From Pegea sp. RAD2-039 (lineage: Eukaryota > Chordata > Thaliacea > Salpida > Salpidae): 64,000 nucleotides of DNA. The position numbers and the translations under genes were made by a program. The stretch's first letter is position 1; each line of letters starts with the position of its first letter. The notes under the pieces are model-generated. The model saw nothing but the letters and a program-made list of their open reading frames with translations. It was not told where the DNA came from and ran no database searches. The stretch is taken from contig JAQGEQ010000213.1 of NCBI GenBank assembly GCA_034620365.1, positions 620,001 to 684,000 on the forward strand. The letters are read 5' to 3'. Shown here piece after piece: positions 59,901-64,000 of this stretch.

Positions 59901-62900
59901 ATAAATCCAACATAGTTTTCTATTACACTTCAATCACAAAAAACAGCTGATATTATAGTATTCAATGTTCGCTTCACTTGTCAAAACCTGCTATCTTAAT
60001 TATCAATAATTCTTTATTAGTCAACAGACAATCACAAAAAAACTGAGTTATATTTTGGCTTTAGCACTTTTAGTTTTTTTAAATTTTTTTCTAAATTTCT
60101 CATCAATCTACTTTTATAAATTGATTTTTTAATTCAAATTTTTTAAATAAGCTTTTAGACTGAAAATCAATAAGTGTTTTTAAACAGCAGAAGTTGAACT
60201 GTAATAATGCAGTAAAACGTTTAGTACCATCTAAAACCATAAATGATATTTCATTAAAAAATAATTTTTTTTATCTATCAACTTTCAATGCTTACTAAAT
60301 AGAGCTAACGACAGCAGCAGTGTGAAAAATTCATTTGTTTGCTCTGTTAGAAGTTGCTGTTTCAGCTTTTCTCATTATAATATGGTACAATCACCAGCGA
60401 CTTTATAAACGTGCATGCTTCATTAAAAGTCAATTAGAATTCTCACATTGTAAAAACATTTCCTTTAAGCCTATATTGAGTTTATTAGTGAGTCTAACTT
60501 GATAGTTTAAGCGCTATTTTGTATCAATAAATAAAATAAAATTTTTCAGAGAAGTTTTAGTTTAAGCTAAAAGTATTTGAGTTGTTTTATGTTTATTAAT
60601 TGTTAAGCCTAATAATATCTTAAGAATAGCTTGTTACCAGCGCTTAAGCTGTTTACGGTCTATTTTAACAGTCAAAATTTTTTTCAAACATGTTTTGCAC
60701 TAACTTTAATTGGCATTAGACTATTTGTCTATTCAAAATTGATGTCACGTATATTGTAAGGGTTGAATATGAACTCAATTAAGCATCTACAATTTGTACA
60801 CTAATATATTGTCATATTTACATAAGTATATTAAGTTTGCTCTTTAGAAATAGTATATCAAAAAATTGATTGATAGATTAGACGCTCAATTAGAAAATAT
60901 ATATTAAGCTTAATGCCTTTAATTTATTTAGTATAAGTTATTTTTATAAAAATTATAATTAAAAATTATATTTAGACCACTGAAAAGACTTAATTAGGTT
61001 TATATTATGCAGTTTGAACTAATTTTCTATTTAGAGTTTACTAAAAAGTTTTCAAACTGTAGACTATTACTTTGCAGCTTGATAACTTTTTCAAATAGTC
61101 ACACAAAAGAGCGCTAAAAATTTAATTTATTATTAATGAAATAGATTTCTATAAGTGATACTCTTTGAAAAATCAATTTAAAAAAAAGATTTTAATAATT
61201 AATGGGAAAATGAATTCAAAATTGCCTAATACCAAAATATGACTGCAGAATTTTTTGGGGGCAAAGCGTTTCGAGATATTTTCCAATTTATGCCAATGGA
61301 AAACATCAGATGCTCAATAAGTACATTTACATGAAAGAGATTTAGATGAACAACCATTCAGTAAATTTGTTCATTTGATAATAAGGTGGTGGTAATAAAG
61401 TAGCAATACCAAATCAAATTGGAACATATATCAGGTTATTTTCTCCCTATTTATACTTCAACAAGAGTTTTCCGTTTTCTTAAAATAAAATTTAGATTTA
61501 CTTTTATTTTGAGAGACTAAACTTTACTTTCTGAGTGTAGACTTCAGTTTTTCAGTTACAATCTATAAATTATGCAAGACTAACGTTGAATAATCCTTCA
61601 TAGTTTAGACAATGCATTGCTTCAGTCTTTCTTAATCGAAATTCTGGCTCGTTGAGTTAGTTTTTGCTTAGATATAGCTTTACTGATTGAAATTTGTTTC
61701 AGTTTTTTCTTCAGAAAGTTTTTTTTTTCAATAATTATAACTTTAAATATTGGAATGTTTTCTTTAGAGATATAAATCTTAACAAATATTAAAAAAAAGT
61801 TGTGGTTTACTTAATGCTCGAAAATGATTTAACATTTTAAATAGACTATTATAAACTTCAATTAGATTAACCTAGTAATTTTAATACCTAACAAATTTAT
61901 TGAAAACTAATTTTTTTTATGCTAATAAAAGTTGCTTAAATGATAGAAATAATCAGAAAATTTTGTTGAACTAATGAATGATACTTTCTCATTTTAATAC
62001 TATTAGAAAAGATATTTTAAAATTGTTAAATCAAACTTTTTTAATGAACTTTGTAACAGTGCGTCATTTAGTATTGAATAGTGTCTATTTTCTTCTTCTT
62101 GTCAAATGATTAAATAAAAGATTGAATTTCTTGAAGTAGATTTACAAACTTCCAAAAAATGTTTACTGACAATATTTTCTTAAAACTTAAAAGCTATCTA
62201 GGTGGTAGTTGACCCAACTTGATTTTAATAAATGATATTTGAAACAATACCTTTACTTAAACTATTTATTTCAATAATGTTGTAGGATGTTTTTCTTGGA
62301 AAAAAAGATGTAAACATTTAAAAAAATAAACTAAGAGTACAAAATAAATCTTAGTCACGCTATAAAGGTTTCTTTATATTTGGAATATGCTTTTGTAATT
62401 GTCATCAAATTGTAGCTTGCAATTACTGAGTAAAGTACAAAAACCTTGATTTTTCACTATATGTTTTGTTATATTCAGATAATCAAAACACGTATCAGCA
62501 ATGGTGTATACTGCTCAACAAAATTTGTATCCAAAAAGCCTTCAATAAAAAAGCTTCTTTTAAAGTTTGGCATATATTCGATAACATAATGAAAACCAAA
62601 AAAAAACTTATTTAATAAGTTTTATTATTAATAAGAATGAGTTTATTAAAAACAATTTTTTTTAAGCATTTAAATATTTAACTAGCCACTAAAACCCATA
62701 TTTAGTCAAAAACTTTTAAAATATTATAATTTATATGTCACTTTTGTTTTTATGATTTTCTTATTCAATCAAATGTTGGATAAAATATTTTCATTAAAGA
62801 TTTTTTATCAGTTTCAAACCAATTTTAACAGAATATTTTAAGTTATTCCTGAAAACTCTTATTGATCATAAGCTTCAGATTTTTTTGTTTACTACCTGGC

Positions 62901-64000
62901 TTACTTTGTTGCTTGGCTGCAAATAACGCATTCAAGTTATTATAGATTTGTATTCAATAAATCATTTTTATTAGTAGTGAAACTGAATTTTAATCATAAT
63001 CAAAAGCCTATTTAAAATAAGCTTAAATAAGAAAGTATACATAAGTTCAGTAAATCTTTTGTCAATAACAAAATTAAATGTTTTAAGTCATTAAATTTTA
63101 ATTTTATCATAAATTATTTTACTAGATTTTTAAGTTTCATAAATTTTTACAAATTAACTTATAATTTAATAAAGCGAAAAAAAACAGTTTTTATCAATAC
63201 TTAAAAATGAGAATATTTTTGCATGTGTGATAGATTTATGAAATTAAGTGGTGAAGATTATGTCAAGACTTTGAGTATTATGATAAAATTTTATGAATGC
63301 CACCCGCAAGTTTCTTTAGATGAAGTATTTTGAATGACGTAATCAAATTCATGGCCAATTAAGAAAGCAACAATATTTGAATAAAGCATTTATAGGAGTC
63401 TTTTTGAAAGTTAAAGTAATTTAATGTTTTAAAACATAAACTTTAGAAACAAACTTTTTATTGTAAATTTATAAACTTTTCTGAACCTTTAATGTTTGAA
63501 GTTAGATACTTTTTATGAAAATGTTTACCTGAAAATATAAACAAATCAGGTATGAGCAAATCAAAGGCAAGACATAAAATTAATTTTGATATAAACTGTT
63601 TTGATGGTTAAATAATACTTTTTTTATTATGTTACGACAGTTATAAATTTTAAGCAGTATATAAACATTTAATAGAATAACCAGTTAGATCTATTTATGA
63701 CTTTGATCATTAAAAGCTTCTTGATCATCATCATTAAATGGAGGAAAACCTTTATATTTGAGGCGTGTAACTGTGTACAGTAAAAGGATAATCTTGCTGT
63801 TGTCGTGTTTATTTCTCGATAACTTTTTACATTTATTTTTCAATGCAGGAATTTTTATATTTCAAGGATATTAGGAAGCAGTAAAAGTTTTTTGCAAGTT
63901 CAAATTTATTGTAACTAGGTGTTTTTATATTCATAAATTTTTATACCCTTAAGAATGGGAGGAAAAACTTCAAAAGCTATCGATATTTTTGTTCCTGACA
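56960..64000. other. AT-rich stretch to the end of the window, no recognised gene
   Basis: I found no convincing exon, RNA gene, tandem array or transposon core. The minus-strand open stretch at 57,587-57,793 is Phe/Ile-rich and looks like chance. Confidence 0.5.

Noticed and set aside
1-64000. CRISPR arrays, operons, rRNA or prokaryotic signals
   Set aside because: No regularly spaced repeats, no rRNA-like blocks and no prokaryotic gene layout; the window is intron-bearing eukaryotic DNA.

Overview
This window looks like nuclear DNA from an AT-rich invertebrate animal. It has intron-split genes with GT-AG splice sites, an ANTP-class homeobox gene, an SLC22-type solute carrier gene, and decayed non-LTR retrotransposons of the CR1/jockey type. 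Operons, Shine-Dalgarno sites and long intact ORFs are absent, which argues against bacterial or viral DNA. The mix of very short introns (52, 65, 108 and 110 bp in the transporter) with a 12.5 kb intron in the homeobox gene, in a very AT-rich background, would fit a flatworm/planarian or a hydrozoan. I cannot decide between these from sequence alone.

Left part, minus strand (4.56-22.65 kb): a four-exon homeobox gene transcribed right to left. All three exon junctions keep frame (phases 1, 1 and 0). The predicted protein is about 540 aa, with a 60-residue homeodomain split by an intron between positions 44 and 45, and a Ser/Pro-rich C-terminal tail. The rest of 1-22 kb is intron or flank where I recognise no other gene. 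The large first intron holds a roughly 65-bp solo tail of a retroelement found elsewhere in the window.

Middle (22.7-39 kb): mostly AT-rich sequence without recognisable genes. Exceptions are a stop-interrupted coding-looking relic next to a perfect hairpin (35.43-35.69 kb) and a small cluster of inverted repeats (36.87-36.99 kb).

Retroelement-rich interval (39-54 kb): at least three distinct reverse transcriptase (RT) families, all broken and all on the minus strand. Family B (39.1-39.6 kb) is a tandem duplication of an RT core. Family A has three copies (40.8-42.5, 45.1-45.8 and 52.6-53.9 kb) plus short solo tails. Family C (about 43.2-44.4 kb) is very degraded. A tRNA-like B-box sequence lies just beside one family A 3' end.

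Within this interval, on the plus strand (46.19-50.34 kb), lies an SLC22/organic-ion-transporter-like gene of the major facilitator superfamily. I could reconstruct it as 15 exons with consistent phases (about 506 aa recognisable). Its first, N-terminal exon is not securely found; a family A fragment lies just upstream. One of its introns contains a family A solo tail.

Right part (54-64 kb): no recognisable gene; only a pair of TAGGG/CCCTA palindromes (56.68 and 56.93 kb). I found no convincing previously undescribed system. The two host genes and the nested, same-strand retroelement remains are the main content.
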